Shown here piece by piece: positions 17,634 through 26,465 of a stretch of DNA of 64,000 bases. Numbering within the stretch: the stretch's first letter is position 1; each line of letters starts with the position of its first letter. The translations under genes were made by a program, and so were the position numbers. Origin of the DNA: Bacteroidota bacterium (GTDB taxonomy: Bacteria > Bacteroidota > Rhodothermia > Balneolales > Balneolaceae); NCBI GenBank assembly GCA_009909035.1, contig JAAAOB010000129.1, positions 1-64,000 on the forward strand, written 5' to 3'. A model generated the notes under the pieces. It was given only the letters and a program-made list of their open reading frames with translations. It had not been told where the DNA came from and did not search any database.

Positions 17634-18961
17634 GAATTCGGCTGAATGATGGCTGCCTCGGATGATACAACCGTGATGGCAATGAGCGCTATCATGATAA
17701 ACAGGTTGATAAACAGGTTGATGGTATCAATCACCGACTCCATTTTGTAGGTGGTTTGAACTTCATAATATTCGGCCAGCTGTTTGGCGTTTTCACGAAG
17801 CGCTCCGGATTCAGCCCCAAGTCTGAAGCGGCTGATGGCCGTATTGGAAAATACACCGGTCTCCTCCATCGATTCCACAAGACCGGCTCCATCCTTCAGC
17901 ATCATCTTGATGGCAACTTCTTTTATCTGCTTCTCCATGTAGGTATTTCTGCATGCCTCGGCCGCCACTCTGATGACATCGATATTTTGCCCAGATCCGC
18001 TGTAAAGCGTATAAAACACACGTGCAAAGATCTCAATACTCGTTTTATGCAATAAATCCCCGATGACCGGTATTTTTATGATATACTTATCCAGCATAAA
18101 TTTACCTTTCGGGGTTTTTATGTACCATACAAACAGGGAGATGGGAAGCACATGGGCAAGAACCAGCATAATCCAGTTGTCCTGCAGCCAGTAGCTCATC
18201 TCAAGGGTTGCCGCCGTCATTGGGGGAAGCTTGATATCAAACTCCAGGAAAAGCTCAGCCGTGGCCGGAAAAATATATCCCACGTAAAAAAGAACCGTGG
18301 CAACGACGGCCAGAACAGTGACGGTTGGCATTAAGAGCGACCGGCGGAGGTTCTTTTTAAATTCAGCATCCCGCTCCAGAAATTTTGCCGTGCTTTCAAA
18401 CACGAGCGCCATGTTACCCGAGGTGGACGCCACACCAAGCATGTAGGCCGCAAATTTACCGAACACATCTTCGTGCTTGCCATAAACTTCGCTTCCCTCT
18501 TTTCCATCTTTGAGATCTTTTTGAATCTCTTTTATGACCTCTTTCATCTTTTTATTCTCCGTATCCTCATAGAGCAGATCGAGAATTTCATCGTAAGAGA
18601 GCTTCTGGCGAAGTAGGTCAGCAGAAAGACTTACAAAGGTTACAATTTCCTGGGTGGGTACGCCTCCTTTAAAATCAAAAAGCTTTTTATTAATACTCTG
18701 AACGTTGTACCCAAGATTGGTAAGAGCTTTTTCAAGTTCTTCTTTGTTATACGCTTCTTGTTCACCAGCGATTTTCTTTTTGCCCGGACGCTGGGCTTTG
18801 TATTGGTAGGTCTGTTTTTTTTCAAGCGCCTGTACCACAATGCCGTTTTTCTGCACAAGTTTATCAACCTTGCTTTTCGCTTCTTTTTTTGAACCGGCTT
18901 CAAATTCGGTCTTTATTGCCTTACCGGCCTTGGATGTAGCTTTTAAACGAAACTTTGACAT
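17630..18961 (-). CDS. Type II secretion / type IV pilus inner-membrane protein GspF-like
   Basis: A 443-residue GspF/PilC-like platform protein. Two F-domains are visible, about 105-230 (beginning TQEIVTFVSLSADLLRQKLS) and about 305-430 (beginning IEIFARVFYTLYSGSGQNI). Each is followed by strongly hydrophobic helices (about 205-230, 258-278 and 415-438). GspF forms the inner-membrane platform that couples the GspE ATPase to pseudopilus assembly. The N-terminus is unusual: residues 1-48 and 52-95 look like two tandem copies of the short PulF N-domain (FRLKATSKAGKAIKTEFEA and YQYKAQRPGKKKIAGEQEA). No other secretion or pilus gene is present in the window, so the partners must lie elsewhere. 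Confidence 0.88.
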   Translation of the reverse strand: MSKFRLKATSKAGKAIKTEFEAGSKKEAKSKVDKLVQKNGIVVQALEKKQTYQYKAQRPGKKKIAGEQEAYNKEELEKALTNLGYNVQSINKKLFDFKGGVPTQEIVTFVSLSADLLRQKLSYDEILDLLYEDTENKKMKEVIKEIQKDLKDGKEGSEVYGKHEDVFGKFAAYMLGVASTSGNMALVFESTAKFLERDAEFKKNLRRSLLMPTVTVLAVVATVLFYVGYIFPATAELFLEFDIKLPPMTAATLEMSYWLQDNWIMLVLAHVLPISLFVWYIKTPKGKFMLDKYIIKIPVIGDLLHKTSIEIFARVFYTLYSGSGQNIDVIRVAAEACRNTYMEKQIKEVAIKMMLKDGAGLVESMEETGVFSNTAISRFRLGAESGALRENAKQLAEYYEVQTTYKMESVIDTINLFINLFIMIALIAITVVSSEAAIIQPNS

Positions 18962-19241
18962 ATGATGCGAGTTGGTTTTCTCAAGCAGAGTGTTGTTCTA
19001 ACTGAAGCTGTTATCGACATTTGAGACGACAAACATAAACGCTTGATCGCCGCCCGGCAGCCGGCAAATGTAGAGAAATTTAAGTCCTTGCCGGTACGTA
19101 GTGCTAACTATCTTACAGTCATAAGATTAGGTTAGGCCCCGATAGCGCACACAACCCTGAGGTTTTACAGGATTCACTGTATTAAGTCGTGTGCACTGTG
19201 TACCTTATGGTATCTTATTCTCAACAGATCAACTCTCGTTT

Positions 19242-19805
19242 ATGGGCACATCAGACACTTTACAGACATTTAAGCATACCGATAGCGAACTCTCTTCGTA
19301 CATGGACAACTTGCCGGCTTCTGTCGAGGGCGAAGGCTCTTATCTAACCTTGCTTGCGGGAGAAAACAGGGCGGCAAAAAAACAGTTTTATGAGAAGATC
19401 AAAAAGACCTTTGGAAATGAGTTGACTGAAGTGGATTTGCGGGATGTTGTTACCACTGAACTGGAGGAGACATCTGAACATATCGACCGGCTATTTAAAA
19501 ATTTCTCTTCAGCCAAAGCCGTTTGGTTCCGAAACGGGGATCAGCTCGGCGGGGTTTACACCGGTTTTTCATATTCGGTCAGACGATATGCCACACCCCA
19601 CGAACGCTATCTGCTTGAGAAAATCGGCCAGTCCAGCTTGCACGTTTTCCTCGACCTCGAGGACATACACACTGTCAACAACATGATGCGGAGGCATGCC
19701 CAAACATTGATTACGTTCGAGCAGCCTGCAACATTTTTAGGAAAGCTAAAACAAATTACCGTTCACGGCTCATCTTTTGCCAGTAATCGCAAGGCCGTAA
19801 AATAA
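19242..19805 (+). CDS. Degenerate AAA+ ATPase-like protein
   Basis: A 187-residue protein. I chose the ATG at 19242 over the in-frame start at 19191 because the fold similarity begins after it. Its layout follows small AAA+ proteins. A Walker-A-like loop GENRAAKK (40-47) replaces GPPGTGKT, keeping only the Lys. The block VDLRDVVTTELEETSEHIDRL matches the usual VDLS-VVSKYIGETEKNL region. The Walker-B-like strand AVWFRNGDQLGG (93-104) has Arg-Asn in place of the catalytic Asp-Glu. NNMMRRHAQTLITFEQP (147-162) matches the sensor-2/arginine-finger region. It probably cannot hydrolyse ATP. The role is unknown; it is divergent from gspF and convergent with the metallopeptidase-like gene. The AAA+ assignment rests on motif order, not on a search. 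Confidence 0.6.
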   Translation: MGTSDTLQTFKHTDSELSSYMDNLPASVEGEGSYLTLLAGENRAAKKQFYEKIKKTFGNELTEVDLRDVVTTELEETSEHIDRLFKNFSSAKAVWFRNGDQLGGVYTGFSYSVRRYATPHERYLLEKIGQSSLHVFLDLEDIHTVNNMMRRHAQTLITFEQPATFLGKLKQITVHGSSFASNRKAVK

Positions 19806-19839
19806 TCGTGAGCCACCGGTTTATGATACCCCATTGATG

Positions 19840-20334
19840 CTACATCGATACCTTGCTCTCTTGCTGAGGGTCCAGGTCGTACAGTGAAGAGACCGTGGCC
19901 TGTATCGTTTTATACCATTCGTTACCGAATGTGTCATTTATTTCGTAAAAGTCAGAAAAGTCCGGCTTGCGGATTTTCATTTTCCACTCTTCATTTTTTG
20001 CTTTAAAAACGGGATCAATATGCAGCAGCTGATGATATAACAACATTTTTTTCGTGTCATTATCCAGCATGTCCCACAATTCTCCCGACACTTCAACCAG
20101 GTAATCATTCCCGGAATAGTGTTTCACCTCGCGGGTAGCTTTCATGCATTTTGCAGCCCGCTGTTTCGAAATATTTGGATAAACAAGCAAATAGCCAACA
20201 TCTGCAGGTCCAAGTTCAATTTTATGCTGTTCTATCACTTCAGCCGCAATTTTTTCCATTTCGGGAGATTCCATCAGCTGTTTATCTGTTAGTTTAATTT
20301 CCCCGTCGGGCTTTAAATAGTCGTTATCTGCCAT
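19840..20334 (-). CDS. Putative metallopeptidase-fold protein, active site altered
   Basis: A 164-residue cytoplasmic protein resembling the putative phage metallopeptidase family, which has the form strand-W-helix-HELLHI. Here the corresponding segment is LLYHQLLHID with HQLLH at 101-105, so the two zinc-binding His remain but the catalytic Glu is Gln. A DFSDFYEINDTFG block follows at about 125-137, matching the family's downstream Asp/Phe-Gly region. With Gln at this position, peptidase activity would be strongly reduced, so it may bind a metal or a peptide instead. It has no signal peptide. It ends 34 bases from the stop of the degenerate AAA+ gene, which converges on it. Confidence 0.6.
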   Translation of the reverse strand: MADNDYLKPDGEIKLTDKQLMESPEMEKIAAEVIEQHKIELGPADVGYLLVYPNISKQRAAKCMKATREVKHYSGNDYLVEVSGELWDMLDNDTKKMLLYHQLLHIDPVFKAKNEEWKMKIRKPDFSDFYEINDTFGNEWYKTIQATVSSLYDLDPQQESKVSM

Positions 20335-20820
20335 TAATTCTTTTCTTCTTTTTTTGTTATAAATTCTAAGGCATCAAAGATAAGAAAGATGTCCCCAAGT
20401 GTAAGTCCCCAATTCTATGTTTCTCATCAGAACTGTCCAAAACATTTTGTGAGTTCCTCAAAAATCTTCGCTTCTGTTTATTCGGAATCGAAATTTATAT
20501 AAAACAAAAATAAATCCCCTGCTTATTTATCGCAGAGTTGCGCAGATACATTCGCTTATTCTCGCAGATAATCTGCGTACATCTGTGTGAAACTCAGCGA
20601 TAATCTGCGAAAAGAACAACCGATCATATTCAGGTTTTCTAACTTCTTTCAAATTCTTTTTAACGTTTTGGACAGTTGTGGTTTCTCATCTGAATAATCG
20701 CCTCGGTGTTTACCCGTCCATCATCTCCAAACATTATCAACCATGATAAGGAAATGAACTATTTTGCCTATATTGAACTGAACAAGAACAACAACGTATC
20801 TACTGCACAGTTTTTAGAAT
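20335..20820. other. Intergenic stretch occupied by the MITE-like element
   Basis: Between the metallopeptidase-like start and the small membrane-protein start there is no coding frame. The element at 20419-20694 fills most of it. The remaining 130 bases should hold the promoter of the downstream gene. Confidence 0.6.
20419..20694. mobile_element. MITE-like non-autonomous element
   Basis: The inner ends carry a perfect 13-base inverted repeat: AACTGTCCAAAAC (20431-20443) and GTTTTGGACAGTT (20665-20677). Immediately outside is a direct repeat, GTTTCTCATC at 20419-20428 and 20681-20690. The match extends to 14 bases with one mismatch (through 20432 and 20694). This is the layout of a target-site duplication around a short element of about 250 bases with no gene. 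Inside are several copies of a palindromic GCGATAATCTGCG-type word (20561-20610). Confidence 0.7.
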
Positions 20821-21279
20821 ATGATAAAGAGTATTGCAGGGAGTCTCATTGGTATTGCCATTGTATTGGCAGCTGATACATTAATCAGAATCGTTATATC
20901 GATAGCCACCGGGGGACCGGTTATGTTATTTCGATATGATATTTATCCAGGTATACTGCTCGGGTTTTCGGTCAGCCTGTTAACATTAGTCTCAAGCTTT
21001 CTTGGGGCGGCTTTTACCATAACCTATTCCGACAGAAAGAAAAAAGTCGGGGCCATTGCATTTTTCCTGTGGCTTGTGCTGCTCCGGTACGGACAGATCC
21101 ATCTTGTGATGGAAAAGGAGCTCTTTATCCCGATACTTTCACTAATCCTCTCTCTGATTGGCGGCTTTTTGGCATGGAAATTTTTTCTGCAAAAGAAGCC
21201 TTCCCCATCCACCGTTTCATCTGAATCTGAGAATAGTCCCAAAAGCAGGCACCACGGAATTGATTCTACGCAATCGTAG
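20821..21279 (+). CDS. Small integral membrane protein
   Basis: A 152-residue protein with four predicted membrane helices (about 4-28, 40-66, 76-92 and 100-124) and a polar Ser-rich tail. It begins MIKSIAGSLIGIAIVLAADT. No family is recognised and no catalytic motif is visible. It stands alone on plus, and its last 14 bases overlap the 3' end of plsC in a convergent arrangement. The role is unknown. Confidence 0.65.
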   Translation: MIKSIAGSLIGIAIVLAADTLIRIVISIATGGPVMLFRYDIYPGILLGFSVSLLTLVSSFLGAAFTITYSDRKKKVGAIAFFLWLVLLRYGQIHLVMEKELFIPILSLILSLIGGFLAWKFFLQKKPSPSTVSSESENSPKSRHHGIDSTQS

Positions 21280-22027
21280 CGTCTACCTTGCTCAGCTCTT
21301 GCCCCCTCCACCGGGAAAGTTGTTCGGCCTGTTTCTGCCGCACATCTGCCATCAATCTTGAGATATCTTGTTTTGTCAGATGTTTTGTTGAAACGGGTCG
21401 TAATACTTTTAGCCTGATATAGACATTCTTGGTAAATACCCAGGTTTTTTTCGGCAAGCACTCCTGCGTTCCGTCAATGACAAGAGGCAGAACAGGCACC
21501 CCTTTTTCGATGGCAAGGGCGAATGCACCACTGGAATATTTTTTTAGCTGCCCGCTTCTTGACCTCGTCCCTTCCGGGAAAAACATGACTGAGCAGTTGT
21601 GATCCAACACGTGCCTGACCCTTTTGAATACCCCCACCTTTTTTAGTGTAGAGCTGCGATCTACGGGGATATCATTTGCCAGCCTCATCATCCATCCCAC
21701 AATCGGAATTTTGAAAAGTTCAGCTTTTGCCACCCATTTCATCTCCCACGGAAGATTTGAAATAAGCGGAATATCCGCGTTCGACAGGTGATTACTAACC
21801 ACAACATACGGGGCCCGGTCATCGATATCCGTTTCCCCTTCGATTGTGATATGCCAGTTCGGATTGACCCTGGAGATAACAAGGCCAAGTTTCCGAAAAA
21901 CCTTACCGGTTCGATAGTTCACCGGGTCACGATCAACAAGGTATACGACAAATAAAAGCGGAAGCCACAGAAGTAATAAAAGGCAAATTCCAAGCCATAT
22001 GAATACAGAAAAGAATCTTTGCTTCAT
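21266..22027 (-). CDS. plsC: 1-acyl-sn-glycerol-3-phosphate acyltransferase
   Basis: A 253-residue inner-membrane acyltransferase that makes phosphatidic acid from lysophosphatidic acid. An N-terminal membrane anchor (about 8-30) precedes the catalytic motif NHLSNAD (H80, D85; the HX4D motif). FPEGTRSR (150-157) binds the glycerol phosphate. GVPVLPLVIDGTQ forms a later block. It lies 16 bases downstream of the DEAD-box helicase gene on the same strand, so it is probably co-transcribed. Other members of the family acylate related lipids, so the exact substrate is inferred. Confidence 0.88.
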   Translation of the reverse strand: MKQRFFSVFIWLGICLLLLLWLPLLFVVYLVDRDPVNYRTGKVFRKLGLVISRVNPNWHITIEGETDIDDRAPYVVVSNHLSNADIPLISNLPWEMKWVAKAELFKIPIVGWMMRLANDIPVDRSSTLKKVGVFKRVRHVLDHNCSVMFFPEGTRSRSGQLKKYSSGAFALAIEKGVPVLPLVIDGTQECLPKKTWVFTKNVYIRLKVLRPVSTKHLTKQDISRLMADVRQKQAEQLSRWRGQELSKVDATIA

Positions 22028-22043
22028 ACGTTACTGTTACAAA

Positions 22044-23657
22044 TCAAATTTTTGGAATAAAACTTTTGATAATCCCCCACACTCCTTTTGCAGGTTTGAG
22101 ACTCTTTTGATTTCGTTTTGCCGCTTTTTCTATTGCCGGCGGTATAGCCACCTTATCCAGCTCGGCAATCTTTTGTTTTTCTTTTTCATCCTGTTTGTTC
22201 TGGTGCACCTCGGTTTTTTTCTTCCGGGGTTGCGAATCCGCGTCTTTCCCGTTTTTTGGACTTCTGTGGTTCGTTCGTTCAGACGAAGCATTTTGTTTCG
22301 TGGTATTCGGTGATTTCCCTGAAGCCGGTGCTTTTCGCGGCTGCTTCTGGTCCTGATTCTGATTGTCTCTTCTGGTTTGATTTTCGCGACCGGACGTTTT
22401 CTGTGATCCGGACGTCTTTGATTCAGACTCTTTGGAGCGCCCCCCTTTTTGAGAGCTGGAACTTCTTGCTTTATTTTTGTCGGATTTCCTGTCCGAACGG
22501 CTCTCTTTTAGCTCCCCTTCCCAGCTAAAGTCACTTTTTTCATTAAAGTTTGAGGGCAGATCGATCGTTTTTATAGAATTTCCTTTGATCCGCTCAATTT
22601 GGGAGAAGGTCCGGCTGTCGCGTTTGCTAACGAAGGTTACCGCGATTCCCGATTTATCATATCGCCCCGTTCGTCCGATTCTGTGGACATAATCATCGGT
22701 GTTATTCGGCACATCGTAATTAATAATCATCGATACTTCCTTAATATCAATCCCTCTGGCCAGAACATCGGTAGCAACGATCACGGGAACCTGTCCGTTT
22801 TTAAATGCCTGGAGCGCTTTGTTGCGCTCATCCTGTGTCCTGTCGCCGTGAATACTGGCGGCTTTTATTCCTTCGCGTTTCAGCAGGCGCTGGAGTTCGT
22901 CCGTCCCTTTTTTGGTTGAAGTAAAGATGATGCAAGAATCCCATTTGATGGCGTCAAAAATCTTTTTCACAAGATCAACCTTCTGTTTACTTCGCAGACG
23001 GTAGGCTCGTTGTTCAACCAACTCACTCGGTTTGGAGCGCTCAATCTCTACGTATGAAGGATCGGTCATGATCGATCCGGCAAGTTTTTTGATTTCACCG
23101 GGCATCGTTGCCGAGAAAAGCAGCGTTTGCCGTTTCTCAGGTAGCCACGATATAATCGTTTTTATATCTGGCAGGAATCCCATATCGAGCATCCGGTCTG
23201 CCTCATCAAGGACCAGGTACTCCAGGTTGGAAAAATCGATTCCCAACACTTTATACTGGTCCATCAGCCGTCCAGGTGTGGCAACAATAATATCAACACC
23301 GGCCTTAAGCGCATTGGCTTGCTGCGAAAAATTACTCCCGCCGATCACCGTGGCCGAGGAGATCCCGGCGTGATATCCGATGGCAAAAATTTGTTCATCG
23401 ATCTGTGAAGCCAGTTCACGGGTAGGGCTTAGTATCAGTGCTTTCATCCCTTTCCGGTCACTATTTAGGACCCGCTCCATAATCGGGATAACAAATGCCC
23501 CTGTTTTACCCGTGCCGGTTTGCGCCACTGCAATCAAGTCTTTGCCTTCTGATACTATCGGAATAGACTGTTCTTGTACTGGAGTTGGCTCAGAGAATTG
23601 CAGATCGTTAAGTCCGGCGATAAGATCGTCGGATAAATTAAAATCAGTAAACTTCAA
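22044..23657 (-). CDS. DEAD-box RNA helicase, RhlE-like
   Basis: A 537-residue ATP-dependent RNA helicase. Motifs are in order: Q-motif near FSEPTPVQEQ (21-30), Walker A AQTGTGKT (45-52), PTRELA (78-83), TPGR, DEAD (151-154), SAT, and HRIGRTGR in the second RecA domain. From about residue 375 the tail is long, low-complexity and rich in Lys, Ser, Gln and Arg, typical of RhlE-type RNA-binding tails used in ribosome assembly or RNA decay. The start is TTG; it gives the family-typical MKFTDF opening and is preceded by AGG at suitable distance. It is upstream of plsC by 16 bases. Confidence 0.93.
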   Translation of the reverse strand: MKFTDFNLSDDLIAGLNDLQFSEPTPVQEQSIPIVSEGKDLIAVAQTGTGKTGAFVIPIMERVLNSDRKGMKALILSPTRELASQIDEQIFAIGYHAGISSATVIGGSNFSQQANALKAGVDIIVATPGRLMDQYKVLGIDFSNLEYLVLDEADRMLDMGFLPDIKTIISWLPEKRQTLLFSATMPGEIKKLAGSIMTDPSYVEIERSKPSELVEQRAYRLRSKQKVDLVKKIFDAIKWDSCIIFTSTKKGTDELQRLLKREGIKAASIHGDRTQDERNKALQAFKNGQVPVIVATDVLARGIDIKEVSMIINYDVPNNTDDYVHRIGRTGRYDKSGIAVTFVSKRDSRTFSQIERIKGNSIKTIDLPSNFNEKSDFSWEGELKESRSDRKSDKNKARSSSSQKGGRSKESESKTSGSQKTSGRENQTRRDNQNQDQKQPRKAPASGKSPNTTKQNASSERTNHRSPKNGKDADSQPRKKKTEVHQNKQDEKEKQKIAELDKVAIPPAIEKAAKRNQKSLKPAKGVWGIIKSFIPKI

Positions 23658-23948
23658 ATGAATCCTTTATCTGTTGTTAATTAGTACTGTGGCATGCTGC
23701 CGGTTGGTTTGTCGGGACAAACTCGAGTAATCAGATGGGTTGTTGTCCCTTTTTTTCTGTCTCTTACCCTCCAATAAATATCTTTTGAAGAGAGTGTAGG
23801 ACACATACTACAGTTAAATATACGAGTTTTACTCTTAATATTTTAACGGAAAGAAATACGCGTTAGCCTCTTTGGTTCGCTGCTAAAAAGTGATACCTTT
23901 TCGGCATACGAACCATATCCATCAAAAAATTATCACAAAGAATTAATT

Positions 23949-24665
23949 ATGAAAGGTATTTTATACACGATGCTTGCAGCATTGCTTTTTTCGATTGTAA
24001 CATTCGGATGCGAATCTCCATCATCCGATGGGGAAACATCGCTGGATTCCACCATCGATTCCGTAAGCTACAGTCTTGGTTTCTTTTATGGGCAAAGTCT
24101 TTCATCAGAAGGAGTTGAATCGCTTGAAGATGATAAATTTATTGCAGGTCTGAACCGTGCGCTCAATCGCGAGGATTCTCAGCTCGACCAGGCGGCAATG
24201 CAGTCTCTCATGCAAACCTATCAGCAGGAGATTTCTGCGAATGCAGAAGCCCGCAGAGAAGAAGAAGCAGCTGAAAATATAGAGGCCGGAAACGAATTTC
24301 TTGAAGAGAATGCGCAAAATGAGGATGTGATGGTCACCGAATCCGGCCTTCAGTACCGGGTAATAGAGGAAGGATCCGGAGCCCAGCCAACCGCTGAGGA
24401 TGAAGTTGAGGTGCATTATCGAGGCACGCTTATCTCAGGAGAGGAGTTCGATAGCTCCTATGAACGCGGCGAAACAGCCAGCTTCCCTTTAAGCCGGGTG
24501 ATTCCGGGCTGGACGGAAGGTCTTCAGCTTATGAGTGAAGGCGCAACATACGAGTTTTTTGTACCTTCTGAACTTGCATACGGAAACAATCCCCCTCCCG
24601 GCAGCCCAATCCAACCGGGGTCCGTCCTGATTTTTGAGGTTGAGCTGATCGACATTAAAGAGTAA
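23949..24665 (+). CDS. FKBP-type peptidyl-prolyl isomerase lipoprotein
   Basis: A 238-residue lipoprotein foldase. The signal peptide ends in the lipobox FGC (Cys 21). An FKBP N-terminal dimerisation domain (about 32-125, rich in Glu and Ala helices) follows, then the FKBP catalytic domain (about 130-237) with VEVHYRGTLISGEEFDSSYE, VIPGWTEGLQLMSEGATYEF and PSELAYGN. It should isomerise prolyl bonds of exported proteins in the periplasm or at the outer membrane, as Mip/FkpA proteins do. It is monocistronic with a strong terminator 24 bases after the stop. Confidence 0.93.
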   Translation: MKGILYTMLAALLFSIVTFGCESPSSDGETSLDSTIDSVSYSLGFFYGQSLSSEGVESLEDDKFIAGLNRALNREDSQLDQAAMQSLMQTYQQEISANAEARREEEAAENIEAGNEFLEENAQNEDVMVTESGLQYRVIEEGSGAQPTAEDEVEVHYRGTLISGEEFDSSYERGETASFPLSRVIPGWTEGLQLMSEGATYEFFVPSELAYGNNPPPGSPIQPGSVLIFEVELIDIKE

Positions 24666-24688
24666 TGCAATTATAAAACCAGCATTGG

Positions 24689-24728
24689 AAAAATCGCGCC
24701 GTGAGTGATCGCAGCGCGATTTTTTTTT
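24689..24728 (+). terminator. Terminator of the FKBP gene
   Basis: AAAAATCGCGC (24689-24699) pairs with GCGCGATTTTT (24714-24724), followed by more Ts to 24728. It has a 14-base loop. Confidence 0.88.
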
Positions 24729-24979
24729 GCTGTAAACATTGAGATAATCCCGTGGATACTGCACGGTGTTTCGCTTCAAAGGGTATCTGATTTTGTGAGT
24801 CAATTATACCGCAGAACTGGCGTTTTAATTTATAACGGCCCGATGGTTTGGAAAAAACTCATCCCGAAAGGATTGGACCTACGATGCCAATGTATGAATG
24901 ACAAGATGACATCAGGGGCATTCACTTTTGGAAATTTCATCCGTATCATTGAAATTTAACCTTTCATAAACGTTGACTT

Positions 24980-25930
24980 ATGGACACGCTGGCCATTACC
25001 ATTAAGGTTCGCCGCAAAGCCTATGAACTTGGCTTTGATGCCTGCGGTTTTTCACGTGCCCAAAAGCTCGATAAAGAGGCACTGCGCCTGGAACAGTGGC
25101 TAAATGAAGGCCGTCACGGCACCATGGACTGGATGGAGAGGAACTTCGAAAAACGAATTGACCCCACGGTATTGGTTCCCGGGGCCAAAAGCGTGGTTAG
25201 CGTGCTTGCCAGCTACCGGTTCAAAAAGAATGAAGATCACGACAAAACGAATACCGGCCCAAAGATTGCTAAATATGCCCGGGGACGAGACTATCACAAA
25301 ACGCTTAAGTCCGGCTTAAAAAAACTCTTCAAGTACACGGAACAGCAGGCGGGCGGCATCAACGGGCGCATATTTGTGGATTCTGCTCCTGTCATGGATA
25401 AAGCGTGGGCCGAACGATCGGGACTCGGATGGATGGGAAAAAACGGAAATATGCTCAATAAAGATCTTGGGTCGTGGTTTGTAATCGGGGAGATGATTAT
25501 CGACACGCCGTTTGTCTATGATGCCCCGGTTTCGGATCATTGCGGCAGCTGCACTCGCTGTCTCGATGCATGCCCAACAAATGCCATCTACGAACCCTAT
25601 AAAATTGATTCCGAACGGTGCATATCTTACTTAACCATTGAACTAAAAGACCGCATTCCAAACGAACATAAAAAAGATCTTGGAGAGTGGGTGTTTGGCT
25701 GCGATATTTGCCAGGATGTTTGCCCCTGGAACCGCAAGGCCGCGTATAGCTCTGTTGATGATTTTACGCCGCGCGACCATGTCCTACAGCCGCCCAACGG
25801 TCATCGCTGGAGCGAGATTGATGAAGAGACCTTTAAGACCGTTTTCGAAGGCACTCCCGTGAGGCGTGCAAAACATAAATGGTTTACGCGCAGTGCAAAA
25901 ATAGCGGAAAACAACAGTTCTATCTCATAG
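24980..25930 (+). CDS. queG: Epoxyqueuosine reductase QueG
   Basis: A 316-residue cobalamin-dependent enzyme that performs the last step of queuosine synthesis on tRNA, reducing epoxyqueuosine. The N-domain opens AITIKVRRKAYELGFDACGF. The corrinoid-binding central part contains WAERSGLGWMGKNGNML. Two 4Fe-4S clusters are visible as CGSCTRCLDACPTNAI and CDICQDVCPWNR. Length and motif order are normal. The gene stands alone; no other queuosine gene is nearby. Confidence 0.94.
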   Translation: MDTLAITIKVRRKAYELGFDACGFSRAQKLDKEALRLEQWLNEGRHGTMDWMERNFEKRIDPTVLVPGAKSVVSVLASYRFKKNEDHDKTNTGPKIAKYARGRDYHKTLKSGLKKLFKYTEQQAGGINGRIFVDSAPVMDKAWAERSGLGWMGKNGNMLNKDLGSWFVIGEMIIDTPFVYDAPVSDHCGSCTRCLDACPTNAIYEPYKIDSERCISYLTIELKDRIPNEHKKDLGEWVFGCDICQDVCPWNRKAAYSSVDDFTPRDHVLQPPNGHRWSEIDEETFKTVFEGTPVRRAKHKWFTRSAKIAENNSSIS

Positions 25931-26173
25931 GTGATTTCATACCCCCGCCCCACCGAATCGGAAATGATTAATGATTACAGTCCGGGCCTGTCCAAAAAGT
26001 TCATGGGGTGTTCATTGATCCTTGCCGGATTCTGCTCCAAACCTGTTCATTGCGAATTGACACCCTCAGTATTTGTTATTCAATTTTTCCAATAACGGGA
26101 GAGAGGAAACGCAACTACCGCGATCTTAGTTGTATGATTGAACATCAATCAAAACAAAATAAGAGGCTTACGA

Positions 26174-26437
26174 ATGCTTGACAAACTTGGATACTTAGCA
26201 ACCGGACTTGGACTTTCATCAATCGCTGCCAGCATTGCAGCTTGGTATAAGGAGCAGGGAGATGACGAGGTAGAGAATGCACATGCAGAACGAACCGGTA
26301 TTTTCATTGGCTTATGGCCACAAACGTTTTTTGCTCTCGCTGTTATCTTGTTCAAACTAAAAGAGATGGGTCACGACAAAGACGCTGAACGCCTGTATAA
26401 AAAACTTGAAGAAAAGATAAACGAGATTAATAAGTAG
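26174..26437 (+). CDS. Small hydrophobic protein of unknown function
   Basis: An 87-residue protein. The ATG at 26174 follows AGAGG by 8 bases and is preferred over the in-frame ATG at 26138. Two hydrophobic segments are seen (about 3-22 and 40-64), and the tail is charged and helical (DKDAERLYKKLEEKINEI). It fits a small membrane protein and I do not recognise a family. A terminator follows. Confidence 0.7.
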   Translation: MLDKLGYLATGLGLSSIAASIAAWYKEQGDDEVENAHAERTGIFIGLWPQTFFALAVILFKLKEMGHDKDAERLYKKLEEKINEINK

Positions 26438-26465
26438 TTCTTCAATTTATATTTACGTTTAAATG

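Noticed and set aside
24705-24959. Open frame of 84 codons upstream of queG
   Set aside because: It overlaps the FKBP terminator, has no recognised product and no Shine-Dalgarno signal.
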